Assembly (NCBI GenBank): GCA_012510865.1
Contig: JAAZHF010000039.1
Span: 1-8,784 of the forward strand
DNA from: Gammaproteobacteria bacterium
GTDB taxonomy: Bacteria > Pseudomonadota > Gammaproteobacteria > Xanthomonadales > Xanthomonadaceae
DNA length: 8,784 nucleotides
Direction of reading: 5' to 3'
In this document: piece by piece, positions 1-6,927 of the stretch
Position numbering within the stretch: position 1 is the stretch's first letter
Layout: every line of letters starts with the position of its first letter
Program-made: the position numbers and the translations under genes
Notes under the pieces: model-generated
Databases searched by the model: none
What the model was told of the DNA's origin: nothing
The model's input: only the letters and a program-made list of their open reading frames with translations

Positions 1-1
1 C

Positions 2-388
2 GTCTACTTCCAGGTGGCGATGCTCACCACGGTCGGCCTGACCAGCAAGAACGCGATCCTGATCGTGGAGTTCGCCAAGGCCAACGACGAGCAGGGAATG
101 GAGGTGCTCGCCGCCACCCTGCAGGCCGTGCGCGACCGCCTGCGCCCGATCATCATGACGTCGCTGGCCTTCGGCCTGGGCGTGCTGCCGCTGGCGATCG
201 CCACCGGCGCCGGCTCCGGCGCGCAGCGTGCGATCGGCACCGGCGTGGTCGGCGGCATGGTGGTGGGCACGGGCCTGGGCGTGTTCTTCATCCCGCTGTT
301 CTTCGTGGTGATCCAGAAGATGTTCGGCGGCAGGAACAAGGCCGCCGACGACCGGTCCGCGACCGAAGGAGCCAGCGACCATGCATAG
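2..388 (+). CDS. RND multidrug efflux pump, inner-membrane permease (HAE1/AcrB family), C-terminal fragment
   Basis: Proton-driven drug antiporter of the inner membrane. It takes substrates from the periplasm or outer leaflet and passes them to an outer-membrane channel. Only the last 128 residues are in the window, because the gene starts before base 1. The reading frame opens with VYFQVAM and includes [12 protein letters not shown], a hallmark of the start of the last membrane-helix group in AcrB/MexB. This is followed by [28 protein letters not shown] and a final helix around [20 protein letters not shown], ending in a short charged cytoplasmic tail. The order and spacing match the C-terminus of AcrB closely as I remember it. 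The TAG stop overlaps the following outer-membrane factor gene by 8 bp, so the two are co-transcribed and probably translationally coupled. The adaptor gene is expected upstream, outside the window. Substrates cannot be told from this fragment. Confidence 0.95.
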   Translation, partial: VYFQVAMLTTVGLTSKNAILIVEFAKANDEQGMEVLAATLQAVRDRLRPIIMTSLAFGLGVLPLAIATGAGSGAQRAIGTGVVGGMVVGTGLGVFFIPLFFVVIQKMFGGRNKAADDRSATEGASDHA

Positions 389-1829
389 GCACGCGAGTCT
401 CGCGCTGGCACTGGCGGCGGTCCTCGCCGCCAGCGGCTGCGCCACCCTGGTCCCGGCGACGCCGCAGGCGCAGGCGGGGATCCCCGCCGCGTGGCCGATG
501 CCGGAGGTGACGGCCGCGGTGGACGCCGGCGCGGCAGGCGCCGCGCAGGACGCAGCGGCGATGGCCGATGTCGGCTGGCGCGACTTCTTCGCCGACCCGC
601 GCCTCGAGGAAGTCGTCGCGCTGGCGCTGGACAACAACCGCGACCTTCGCGTGGCCATCCTCAACGTCGAACGCGCGCGGGCGCAGTACCGGATCCAGCG
701 CGCCGACCGCCTGCCGTCAATCGGCGCCGAGGCGATGATGGAGCGCGTGGGCGGCGACATCCCGGCCAGCGAGCAGTACACCGCGGGCATCGGCCTGGCC
801 GCGTTCGAGCTCGACCTGTTCGGCCGCGTGCGCAACCTCGGCCAGGCGGCGCTGCAGCAGTATCTCGCCACGGAGGAGGCGCAGCGCGCGGCGCAGCTCT
901 CCCTGGTGGCCGAGGTCGCCGGCGGCTGGCTGGCGCTGGCCGCCGACCAGGAGCAGCTGCGGCTGTCGCAGGCCGCGCTCGACACCTACCGGCAGACGCT
1001 AGAGCTGAGCACGAAGCGCCACGAGCTGGGCGCGACCTCCGCCCTGGAGCTCGAGCAGGTACGCACCCAGGTCGCGAGCGCCCGCGCCGACGTCGAGCGC
1101 CTCACCGGCCAGGTCGCCCGCGACCGCAACGCGCTGGACCTGTTGGTCGGGACGCAGCTGGACGCTTCGCTGCTGCCCGACGCCAGCGTGGGCCCGGTGA
1201 CCGGGCTGGCCGCGGTGCCCGCGGGCCTGGACGCACGGGTGCTGCTGCGTCGCCCGGACGTGATCGCCGCCGAGCACCGCCTGCAGGCCGCAAGCGCCAA
1301 CATCGGCGCTGCGCGCGCGGCCTTCTTCCCCTCGATCACGCTGACCGGCAGCATCGGTTCGGCCAGCGACGAGCTGTCCGGGCTGTTCGACGGCGGCACC
1401 CGCGCCTGGAGCTTCATTCCGCGGCTCAACCTGCCGATCTTCCAGGGCGGCCGGCTGAAGGCCGCGCTGGGCATGGCAACGGCCGACCGCGACATCGCCC
1501 TGGCGCAGTACGAACGGGCGATCCAGGCCGGTTTCCGCGAAGTCGCCGACGCGCTCGCGCTCTCGGAGTCGCTCGCAAGGCAGGTGCAGGCGCAGCAGGA
1601 GCTGGTCGAGGCCGCGACCCGCGCCGAGTCGCTGGCCCGCGCCCGCTTCGAGGCCGGCTTCGACAGCTATCTTTCGCAGCTCGACGCCCAGCGCACCCTG
1701 TACGGCGCGCAGCAGGCGCTGGTGGCCACGCGGCTGGCCGAGCAGGCCAATCGCGTGACGCTCTACCGCGTCCTCGGCGGCGGCTGGCGCGAGGACAGCG
1801 CCGCCGTCGCGGGGGTGGCCCGCATCTGA
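381..1829 (+). CDS. Outer-membrane factor lipoprotein of an RND efflux system (OprM/NodT family)
   Basis: Trimeric TolC-like channel that forms the outer-membrane exit duct of the tripartite pump encoded just upstream. At 482 residues it has the normal family length. The N-terminus is a lipoprotein signal: a basic start, a hydrophobic Ala/Leu stretch and a lipobox ending ASGC, with the acylated cysteine at residue 20. Two repeated OEP domains follow (about residues 65-265 and 280-470), with long heptad-rich helices. The family motif region [17 protein letters not shown], then [19 protein letters not shown], is at about 290-325, and [11 protein letters not shown] lies in the first repeat. The ATG at 381 is supported by AAGGAG at 366-371, 9 bases upstream. 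The start overlaps the pump's stop, which indicates one operon (pump-channel order, as in mexAB-oprM or smeDEF). It ends in TGA. The family is clear; the specific orthologue name is not. Confidence 0.95.
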   Translation: MHRHASLALALAAVLAASGCATLVPATPQAQAGIPAAWPMPEVTAAVDAGAAGAAQDAAAMADVGWRDFFADPRLEEVVALALDNNRDLRVAILNVERARAQYRIQRADRLPSIGAEAMMERVGGDIPASEQYTAGIGLAAFELDLFGRVRNLGQAALQQYLATEEAQRAAQLSLVAEVAGGWLALAADQEQLRLSQAALDTYRQTLELSTKRHELGATSALELEQVRTQVASARADVERLTGQVARDRNALDLLVGTQLDASLLPDASVGPVTGLAAVPAGLDARVLLRRPDVIAAEHRLQAASANIGAARAAFFPSITLTGSIGSASDELSGLFDGGTRAWSFIPRLNLPIFQGGRLKAALGMATADRDIALAQYERAIQAGFREVADALALSESLARQVQAQQELVEAATRAESLARARFEAGFDSYLSQLDAQRTLYGAQQALVATRLAEQANRVTLYRVLGGGWREDSAAVAGVARI

Positions 1830-1876
1830 TCGCCGGCGCCCCCGGCCCGGTTCGGCGACTGCCCGGCGTGGCTGCC

Positions 1877-1961
1877 GTAGGAGCAGCTATAGCTGCGATT
1901 GCGTCGGATGCGGCGACTCCGCCGGGTCCGGGATCTCGATCGCGGCCCTGGCCGCTCCTAC
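1877..1961. repeat. Inverted pair of GTAG-headed REP palindromes (REPIN-like)
   Basis: Two 23-base palindromic units, 1877-1899 and 1939-1961, lie in opposite orientation 39 bases apart, with GTAG heads at the two outer ends. Comparing the left unit with the reverse complement of the right gives 18 of 23 identities. Each unit has a perfect inner palindrome: gcagctatagctgc on the left, and gcggcc/ggccgc around a 2-base loop on the right. Four of the five differences form compensatory pairs within the stems. The GTAG head is the known hallmark of REP elements in Stenotrophomonas (SMAG elements) that RAYT transposases mobilise. The pair fills most of the gap between two convergent genes, so it may also act as a bidirectional terminator or mRNA stabiliser (inference). 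No T-run follows. Confidence 0.85.
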
Positions 1962-1976
1962 AGGGAGTCAGCGCGA

Positions 1977-3248
1977 TCAGGTGGAGTGGTCAGCGTCGTC
2001 GTCGCCGCCGCCGCCGTCGGACGGCCGGGGCAGGCCGAGGTCGCTGGGTGCCTGCGCGGCGCCGGTCGTGCGGACATGGGCCTCGTGCGCGCGCTGCAGG
2101 TCGTGCTGCAGCACGTCGGGCCGCCTCACCATCGCCTTGAAGCGCGGCTCCAGCGCGTCCACGCGCTGCTGCGCGCGGACCAGCTCGGCGAACACCGTCC
2201 GGCGCAGCACCGGCGCCGCGTCCTCGCGCAGCGACAGGTAGTCGGCCACCTTCTGCCGCAGCGCCGACACCGCCACCCTGGCCTTGCCCCGGGGGCTCCA
2301 CAGCGAAGCCACCACGGTCACCATCAGGATCGCGACGATCACCACCAGCGAGGTCCAGGTGCTGATCTCGATCACCGGCACCGGCTCGCCGTCGTTGATG
2401 AAGGGCAGGTTGTTCTCGTGCAGGGCGTGCAGCACCAGCTTGACGCCGATGAAGCCCAGGATCGCCGCCAGGCCGATCGACAGGTAGACCAGCCGCTCCA
2501 GGAGGCCGCCGACCAGGAAGTACAGCTGGCGCAGGCCCAGCAGCGAGAACGCGGTCGCGGTGAAGACGATGAAGACGTTCTGGGTCAGGCCGAAGATGGC
2601 CGGGATCGAGTCGAAGGCGAACAGGATGTCGGTGCCGCCGATGGCGAGCATCACCAGCAGCATCGGAGTGAGCGCGCGCTTGCCCTGCCAGGTGGTGAAC
2701 AGCCGGTCGCCGTCGTAGTGCGGGCTGGAGTGGAACACGCGCCGCACCAGGCGCACCACGACGTTGGGGCGGTCGTCGTCGTGGCCGTCGGGGGCGAGCA
2801 GGTTGCCCGCGGTCACCAGCAGGGCGAGGCCGAACAGGTAGAAGACCCAGGCGAAACGTTCGATCAGCGCCGCGCCCAGCAGGATGAACACCGTGCGCGC
2901 GACCAGGGCGAAGGTGATGCCGAACAGAAGCACCTTCTGCTGGCTTTCGCGCGGCACCTGGAAGCTCGACATGATCACCAGGAACACGAAGACGTTGTCG
3001 ATCGACAGCGCCTTCTCGGTGATGTAGCCGGAGAAGTACTCCGCGCCCATGTCGGCGCCGCCCCAGGTCCAGCCCGCGACGCCGAACAGCAGGGCGATGC
3101 CGACGTAGAGCGCCGACCACACCGCGGCCTCGCGCAGGCCCGGCGCGTGCGCCTTGCGGACGTGGAAGAAGTAGTCGAACGCGAGCAGGCCGGCGATCAG
3201 GGCGATCGTGACTTCCCAGACGAAGGGGGTGGTGGTCGGCATCGGCAT
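1977..3248 (-). CDS. TerC/Alx-family integral membrane protein, probable metal (Mn2+) exporter
   Basis: A polytopic inner-membrane protein of the TerC family. Characterised members (Alx, MeeF/MeeY) are linked to manganese export and to metalation of exported proteins; others were named for tellurium resistance. Family signatures are visible: an aspartate in the first helix (about D25), TEKALSIDNVFVF at 77-89 with the conserved S-x-D-N, and GGTDILFAFDSIPA at 204-217. About eight or nine hydrophobic segments run from residue 9 to 317. The protein is 423 residues, about 100 longer than E. coli Alx as I recall it. The extra part is a hydrophilic tail (318-423) rich in Arg, Ala and Glu, ending in a Gly/Asp run. 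Two ATGs are possible, at 3248 and 3242 (MPMPTTT), and neither has a strong Shine-Dalgarno sequence. It is divergent from opgD and convergent with the efflux operon. I see no yybP-ykoY manganese riboswitch upstream; the gap is too short and lacks its core. The metal is inferred from the family only. Confidence 0.92.
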   Translation of the reverse strand: MPMPTTTPFVWEVTIALIAGLLAFDYFFHVRKAHAPGLREAAVWSALYVGIALLFGVAGWTWGGADMGAEYFSGYITEKALSIDNVFVFLVIMSSFQVPRESQQKVLLFGITFALVARTVFILLGAALIERFAWVFYLFGLALLVTAGNLLAPDGHDDDRPNVVVRLVRRVFHSSPHYDGDRLFTTWQGKRALTPMLLVMLAIGGTDILFAFDSIPAIFGLTQNVFIVFTATAFSLLGLRQLYFLVGGLLERLVYLSIGLAAILGFIGVKLVLHALHENNLPFINDGEPVPVIEISTWTSLVVIVAILMVTVVASLWSPRGKARVAVSALRQKVADYLSLREDAAPVLRRTVFAELVRAQQRVDALEPRFKAMVRRPDVLQHDLQRAHEAHVRTTGAAQAPSDLGLPRPSDGGGGDDDADHST

Positions 3249-3326
3249 CCGGTGGATGGTGATCGCGCGAGTTTCCCACGCTTGGCGTCGCCTCCGGATG
3301 AGGGGGCGCCGCGGAAAGCGTTATCC

Positions 3327-4964
3327 ATGCGTGAAGGCGCGCACGGGACGGGCGATATATTCCGCGGCCAGATCCCGCGCCGGCCTCCCCCCTTGCACCG
3401 AAGACGACTCCTGCTGGCGGCCCTGTCGCTCCCGGCGGCCACGCTGCTGCGCGGGCGGGCGGCCCTTGCCGGAGCCCACGGCCCGACGGGCGCCGGCGCC
3501 CCCGGCGGCGCGTTCGACGAGCGCACCGTGCCCGCGCGCGCGGCCGCGCTGGCGGCGAACGCCTACCGCCCGCCGGCGCGCCGGCTGCCCGCGGAGCTCG
3601 CCGACATGGGCGACGACCGGTACCGCGACTATCGCTACGACGCCGGGCACGCGCTGTGGCGCGGCCAGGGCCGGGGCTTCGAGGCGCAGTTCTTCCACCG
3701 CGGCTACATGTTCCCGGAGCGCGTGGACGTGCACGTGGTCGAAGGCGGGCGCAGCCGGCCCTTCGCGTACTCGCCGGATCTGTTCCGGTTCGAGCACGGG
3801 GCGCCTGCGCCGGCGGCGGGGGAGGACCTGGGATTCGCGGGCTTCCGGCTGCATGTGGCGGGGGCGGATCGCGGCCATGGCCGCTCCCACACCGCGCTTG
3901 CGGGCATGGACGAGGTCGCTGCGTTCCTGGGCGCGAGCTACTTCCGCGCGGTGGCGCGCGGGCTCGGCTACGGACTGTCGGCGCGCGGACTGGCGCTGGG
4001 CAGCGGCGACCCGGGGCCGGAGGAATTCCCGCTGTTCCGCGCCTTCTGGCTGGAGCCGCCGGCGCCCGGCGCGGGGCAGGTGGTGGTGCACGCCCTGCTC
4101 GACTCGCCCAGCGTCGCCGGGGCCTTCCGCTTCGCGATCACGCCGGGCGAGGACACCGTGTTCGACGTCGACGCGCGCCTGTATCCGCGCGTGGCGCTGG
4201 CCGCGGTCGGCATCGCGCCGCTGACCAGCATGTTCGAATTCGACGCGGGGGACCGCGCTGGCATCGACGATCCCCGGCCCGCGGTGCACGATTCCGACGG
4301 CCTGGCCCTGCTCGCCGGCAGCGGCGAACAGGCCTGGCGGCCGCTGCGCAACCCGCGCACGGTCGAGCACAGCGGCTTCCAGGACCGCGACCCGCGCGGT
4401 TTCGGGCTGATGCAGCGCAAGCGCCGGTTCGAGGACTACCAGGACCTGGAGGCCGCCTATGAAAAGCGTCCCGGCTGCTGGGTCGAGCCGCTCGACGCCT
4501 GGGGCGCGGGCGAGGTGCACCTGGTCGAGATCCCCACCGCCAACGAGTACGCCGACAACATCGTCGCCTTCTGGCGCCCGCGCGCGCCGCTGGCCGCGGG
4601 GCGCGAGCACCGCTGGCGCTACCGGCTGCACTGGACCGCGGCGCACCCCTGGAACCCCGGTCTCGCGCGCGTGGCCGCCACGCGCAGCGGGGCGCTGGAC
4701 CGCGCGCCGGGGCGGCAGTACCTGGTCGACTTCCGCGGCGGTCGCCTCGAGCGCGCGGGCGATGGCGCGGACGTGCGCGTGCGCGCCGAAGCCGGTGCGG
4801 GCGCGCTGCGCAACGCCGTCGTCTACCGCAACCCGCAGGACGGCGGTTGGCGCGTCGGCTTCGAACTGGAGCCCGGCGACGCACCGGCGGTCGAGATGCG
4901 CCTCTGGCTCGAGGACGCAGGCGGGCGGCTGACGGAAACCTGGCTGTCGCGGTGGACGCCGTGA
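3327..4964 (+). CDS. opgD: Periplasmic glucan biosynthesis protein OpgD/OpgG family (GH186)
   Basis: Periplasmic protein of osmoregulated periplasmic glucan (OPG) synthesis. E. coli OpgD is a beta-1,2-glucanase (GH186), and OpgG is its paralogue needed for glucan formation. From ATG 3327 it is 545 residues; from in-frame TTG 3393 it is 523. The TTG start gives MHRRRLLLAALSL, a compact twin-arginine signal as in E. coli OpgD, ending near RAALAGA. This favours OpgD over OpgG. ATG 3327 has ggaaag at 3312-3317. Conserved stretches include GGFDERT-like AFDERTVPARAAALAANAY, DLGFAGF, FLGASYFRAV, GYGLSARGLA, EEFPLFRAFW, LLDSPSVAGAFRF, PLTSMFEF, HDSDGLALL, WRPLRNP, RGFGLMQR and VEIPTANEYADNIVAFW, in the family order. 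Between DLGFAGF and DEVAAFLGASYFR there are about nine more residues than in E. coli OpgG; this segment (181-188, DRGHGRSH) is encoded by a REP-like palindrome. The stop overlaps the opgH start as GTGA. D versus G assignment is less sure than the family. Confidence 0.9.
   Translation: MREGAHGTGDIFRGQIPRRPPPLHRRRLLLAALSLPAATLLRGRAALAGAHGPTGAGAPGGAFDERTVPARAAALAANAYRPPARRLPAELADMGDDRYRDYRYDAGHALWRGQGRGFEAQFFHRGYMFPERVDVHVVEGGRSRPFAYSPDLFRFEHGAPAPAAGEDLGFAGFRLHVAGADRGHGRSHTALAGMDEVAAFLGASYFRAVARGLGYGLSARGLALGSGDPGPEEFPLFRAFWLEPPAPGAGQVVVHALLDSPSVAGAFRFAITPGEDTVFDVDARLYPRVALAAVGIAPLTSMFEFDAGDRAGIDDPRPAVHDSDGLALLAGSGEQAWRPLRNPRTVEHSGFQDRDPRGFGLMQRKRRFEDYQDLEAAYEKRPGCWVEPLDAWGAGEVHLVEIPTANEYADNIVAFWRPRAPLAAGREHRWRYRLHWTAAHPWNPGLARVAATRSGALDRAPGRQYLVDFRGGRLERAGDGADVRVRAEAGAGALRNAVVYRNPQDGGWRVGFELEPGDAPAVEMRLWLEDAGGRLTETWLSRWTP
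3356..3361 (+). promoter_or_regulatory. Possible -10 box (TATATT) near the opgD start
   Basis: TATATT at 3356-3361 is an AT-rich island in very GC-rich sequence and matches the -10 consensus at 5 of 6 bases. Transcription would start near 3367-3369. That lies downstream of the ATG at 3327 and about 25 bases before an in-frame TTG at 3393, so if the promoter is real, the TTG becomes the likely opgD start. No convincing -35 box is seen; gtgaag at 3331-3336 matches only 3 of 6 with 19-base spacing. Confidence 0.3.
3868..3890. repeat. REP-like palindrome inside the opgD coding sequence
   Basis: This 23-base unit matches the right-hand REP unit at 1939-1961 at 21 of 23 positions. Its core gcggccatggccgc is a perfect 14-base palindrome. 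On the minus strand the head reads GTGG instead of GTAG. It is read in frame as part of DRGHGRSH within OpgD, in a segment longer than in homologues, which is consistent with in-frame insertion of about 27 bases. An isolated GC-rich palindrome could arise by chance in such DNA, but the match extends beyond the palindrome into the flanks (gatc on one side, gctcc-ac on the other). Confidence 0.7.
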
Positions 4965-6868
4965 GCGCCGGCCCGCAGGCGGCGGAGGCCGCCACCGCGC
5001 ACCGCGTGCTTCCGCCGCTGCCGCCGGAGTCGCCGCTGGCGATGCCGGTGCAGTCGCTCGACCGCGGCATCCTTGCCGACCCCCCGCGCCCCACCACGCC
5101 GCCGAACATGCCCTGGCGGCGCTTCGCGGTGATCGGCGCCGCCGTGCTGCTGACCGCGGTCGCGACCTACCAGCTGTGGTGGCTGCTGCGCGGCGACGGC
5201 ATCGATCCCCTCGAGGGCACCCTGCTGGTGCTGTTCGTCGCGCTGTTCGCGTGGATCGTGCAGGCCTTCGTGGGCGCGATCGCCGGCTTCGTGCTGCTCC
5301 TGCAGCGCCGGCCCCTGCGCCTGGGCATGCAGGTGCAGGGGCCGCTGCCCGTGGTGGCGACGCCCACCGCCCTGCTGGTGCCGGTCTACAACGAGGATCC
5401 CATGAGGCTGGCGGCGGGACTGCAGGCGATGCACGAATCGCTCGCGGCCACCGGCCAGCTCGGGCGCTTCGACTTCTTCGTGCTCAGCGACAGTCGCCGG
5501 CCCGCGGTCCAGGCCGCCGAAGCCGACGCGCTGGCCGCGCTGCGCGAACGCCTGGGCCCGGGCGCGCGCGTCCACTACCGCCTGCGCAAGGACAACCACG
5601 AGCGCAAGGCCGGCAACATCGCCGACTGGGTGCGGCGCTGGGGCGGCGCCTGGCCGCAGTTCCTGATCCTCGATGCCGACAGCCTGATGGACGGCGCGAC
5701 CCTCGTGCGGCTGGCCGCGGCGATGGAGCGCCATCCCGACGTCGCCCTGATCCAGACCCTGCCGGTGATCGTCAACGGCAGCACCCTGTTCGCGCGCATA
5801 CAGCTGATCGCGGGCCGCTTGTAGGGGCCGGTGATCGCCTACGGGGTGACCTGGTGGTACGGCGCCGACAGCAACTACTGGGGCCACAACGCGATGATCC
5901 GCACGCGCGCCTTCGCCGAATGCGCCGGGCTGCCCGAACTGCGCGGGGTGAAGCCCTTCACCGGCACCGTGCTCAGCCACGATTTCGTCGAGGCCGCGCT
6001 GATGCGACGCGGCGGCTGGGCGCTGCACATGAACCCGGGCCTGCCGGGCAGCTACGAGGAAGGCCCGCCTTCGCTCACCGACATGCTGGTGCGCGACCGC
6101 CGCTGGTGCCAGGGCAACCTGCAGCACGGCGCGGTGCTGCCCGCGCGCGGCCTGCACTGGGTAAGCCGCTGGCACCTGCTGATCGGCATCGGCCATTACT
6201 TCACCGCGCCGATGTGGGCGATGCTGATGATCATCGGCGTGGCCATACCGCTGCTGCACGCCGGTTTCTCGTGGGGGCAGTTCTCGCTCGCGGGCTTCAC
6301 GCCCACCCGCTACTGGCGCGAGCAGGACGGCGCCCGCTTCATCGGCGTCTTCATCGCCACCATGGCGATGCTGCTGGCGCCGAAGCTGATGGGCTGGCTG
6401 GCCACCGTGGTCGATCCGGCCATGCGCCGCGGCTGCGGCGGCGCGTGGCGAAGCTTCGTCGGCATGCTGCTGGAAACCCTGCTGGCCGCGCTGATGGCCC
6501 CGGTGACCATGTGGGTGCAGTCGCGCGGCGTGGCCGAGGTGCTGGCCGGCAGGGACTCCGGCTGGGAGTCGCAGCGGCGCGACGACGGCAGCCTTCCGCT
6601 GCGCGAACTGCTGCGCCTGTACGGCGGCATGAGCCTGGCTGGCGTGGTCGCGGGCGTCGCGGCCTGGATGGTGTCGCCGGCGCTGGCCGCCTGGATGTCG
6701 CCGGTGGTCCTGGGACTGGTGCTGGCGATCCCGATCGTCGCGCTCGGCGCTTCGCGCGCGGCAGGTGGGTGGCTGCGCCGACGGCGCATCTTCGCCACGC
6801 CCGAGGAGCTCGACCCGCCGCCGGTGCTGGTGCGGGCCACCGCGCTGCGCGCTGCGCTGCCCGGATAG
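4961..6868 (+). pseudogene. opgH: Glucan glucosyltransferase OpgH (MdoH), interrupted by an in-frame amber codon
   Basis: OpgH is an inner-membrane family 2 glycosyltransferase that makes the OPG glucan backbone from UDP-glucose and feeds it to the periplasm. The frame runs from GTG 4961, overlapping the opgD stop as GTGA (GTG 4952 is an alternative), to TAG 6866-6868. That is 635 codons, close to the length I recall for Xanthomonas OpgH and shorter than E. coli's 847. Codon 288 (5822-5824) is TAG, with the same frame open on both sides. Homologues read R-V/L-Y-G-P here, so it replaces a conserved tyrosine. Before it: a proline-rich start with LPPLPPESPLAMP, membrane helices at about 55-76 and 84-115, LLVPVYNEDP, FFVLSDSRRP, HERKAGNIADW and DADSLMDG (substrate/metal site). 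After it: [33 protein letters not shown] (acceptor/base region), RDRRWCQGN and several C-terminal helices. The break splits the catalytic domain, so neither the 287-residue nor the roughly 345-residue part should be active alone. A sequencing error is the main alternative. Confidence 0.9.
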
Positions 6869-6870
6869 CG

Positions 6871-6885
6871 CACGCGGCCCGCGTG
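6871..6885 (+). terminator. Small GC hairpin just after the opgH stop
   Basis: cacgcg (6871-6876) and cgcgtg (6880-6885) form a perfect 6-bp stem with a 3-base loop, two bases after the opgH stop codon. There is no T-run, so an intrinsic terminator is only a possibility; it may simply reflect high GC content. Confidence 0.25.
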
Positions 6886-6887
6886 GG

Positions 6888-6906
6888 GCGCCATGCATAA
6901 TGGCGC
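6888..6906 (+). promoter_or_regulatory. -10 box inside a perfect inverted repeat upstream of estB
   Basis: GCGCCAT (6888-6894) and ATGGCGC (6900-6906) form a perfect 7-bp inverted repeat with a 5-base centre. The sequence cataat at 6896-6901 matches the -10 consensus at 5 of 6 bases and overlaps the centre and right arm. Transcription would start near 6908, about 20 bases before the estB ATG. No clear -35 box is visible. A repressor or activator operator is inferred from the position, not shown. Confidence 0.5.
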
Positions 6907-6927
6907 GCCAACCCCACGGAGTTCGCA

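Noticed and set aside
491..2140. A 549-codon plus-strand frame overlapping the outer-membrane factor gene
   Set aside because: It is an Arg/Gly/Ala-rich shadow in another frame of a gene with full family homology.
1899..3326. A 5' extension of the opgD frame through the whole terC gene
   Set aside because: The sequence is antisense to the clear TerC protein and looks like Gln/Arg/Asp-rich shadow translation; the OpgD signal sequence begins after 3326.
3249..3326. A yybP-ykoY manganese riboswitch upstream of terC
   Set aside because: Some TerC genes have one, but this gap is under 80 bases and I could not find the conserved core or paired helices on the minus strand.
5822..5824. Programmed recoding of TAG (pyrrolysine or reassigned amber)
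   Set aside because: TAG terminates at least three other genes in this window, no recoding structure is apparent downstream, and OpgH homologues have an ordinary tyrosine here.
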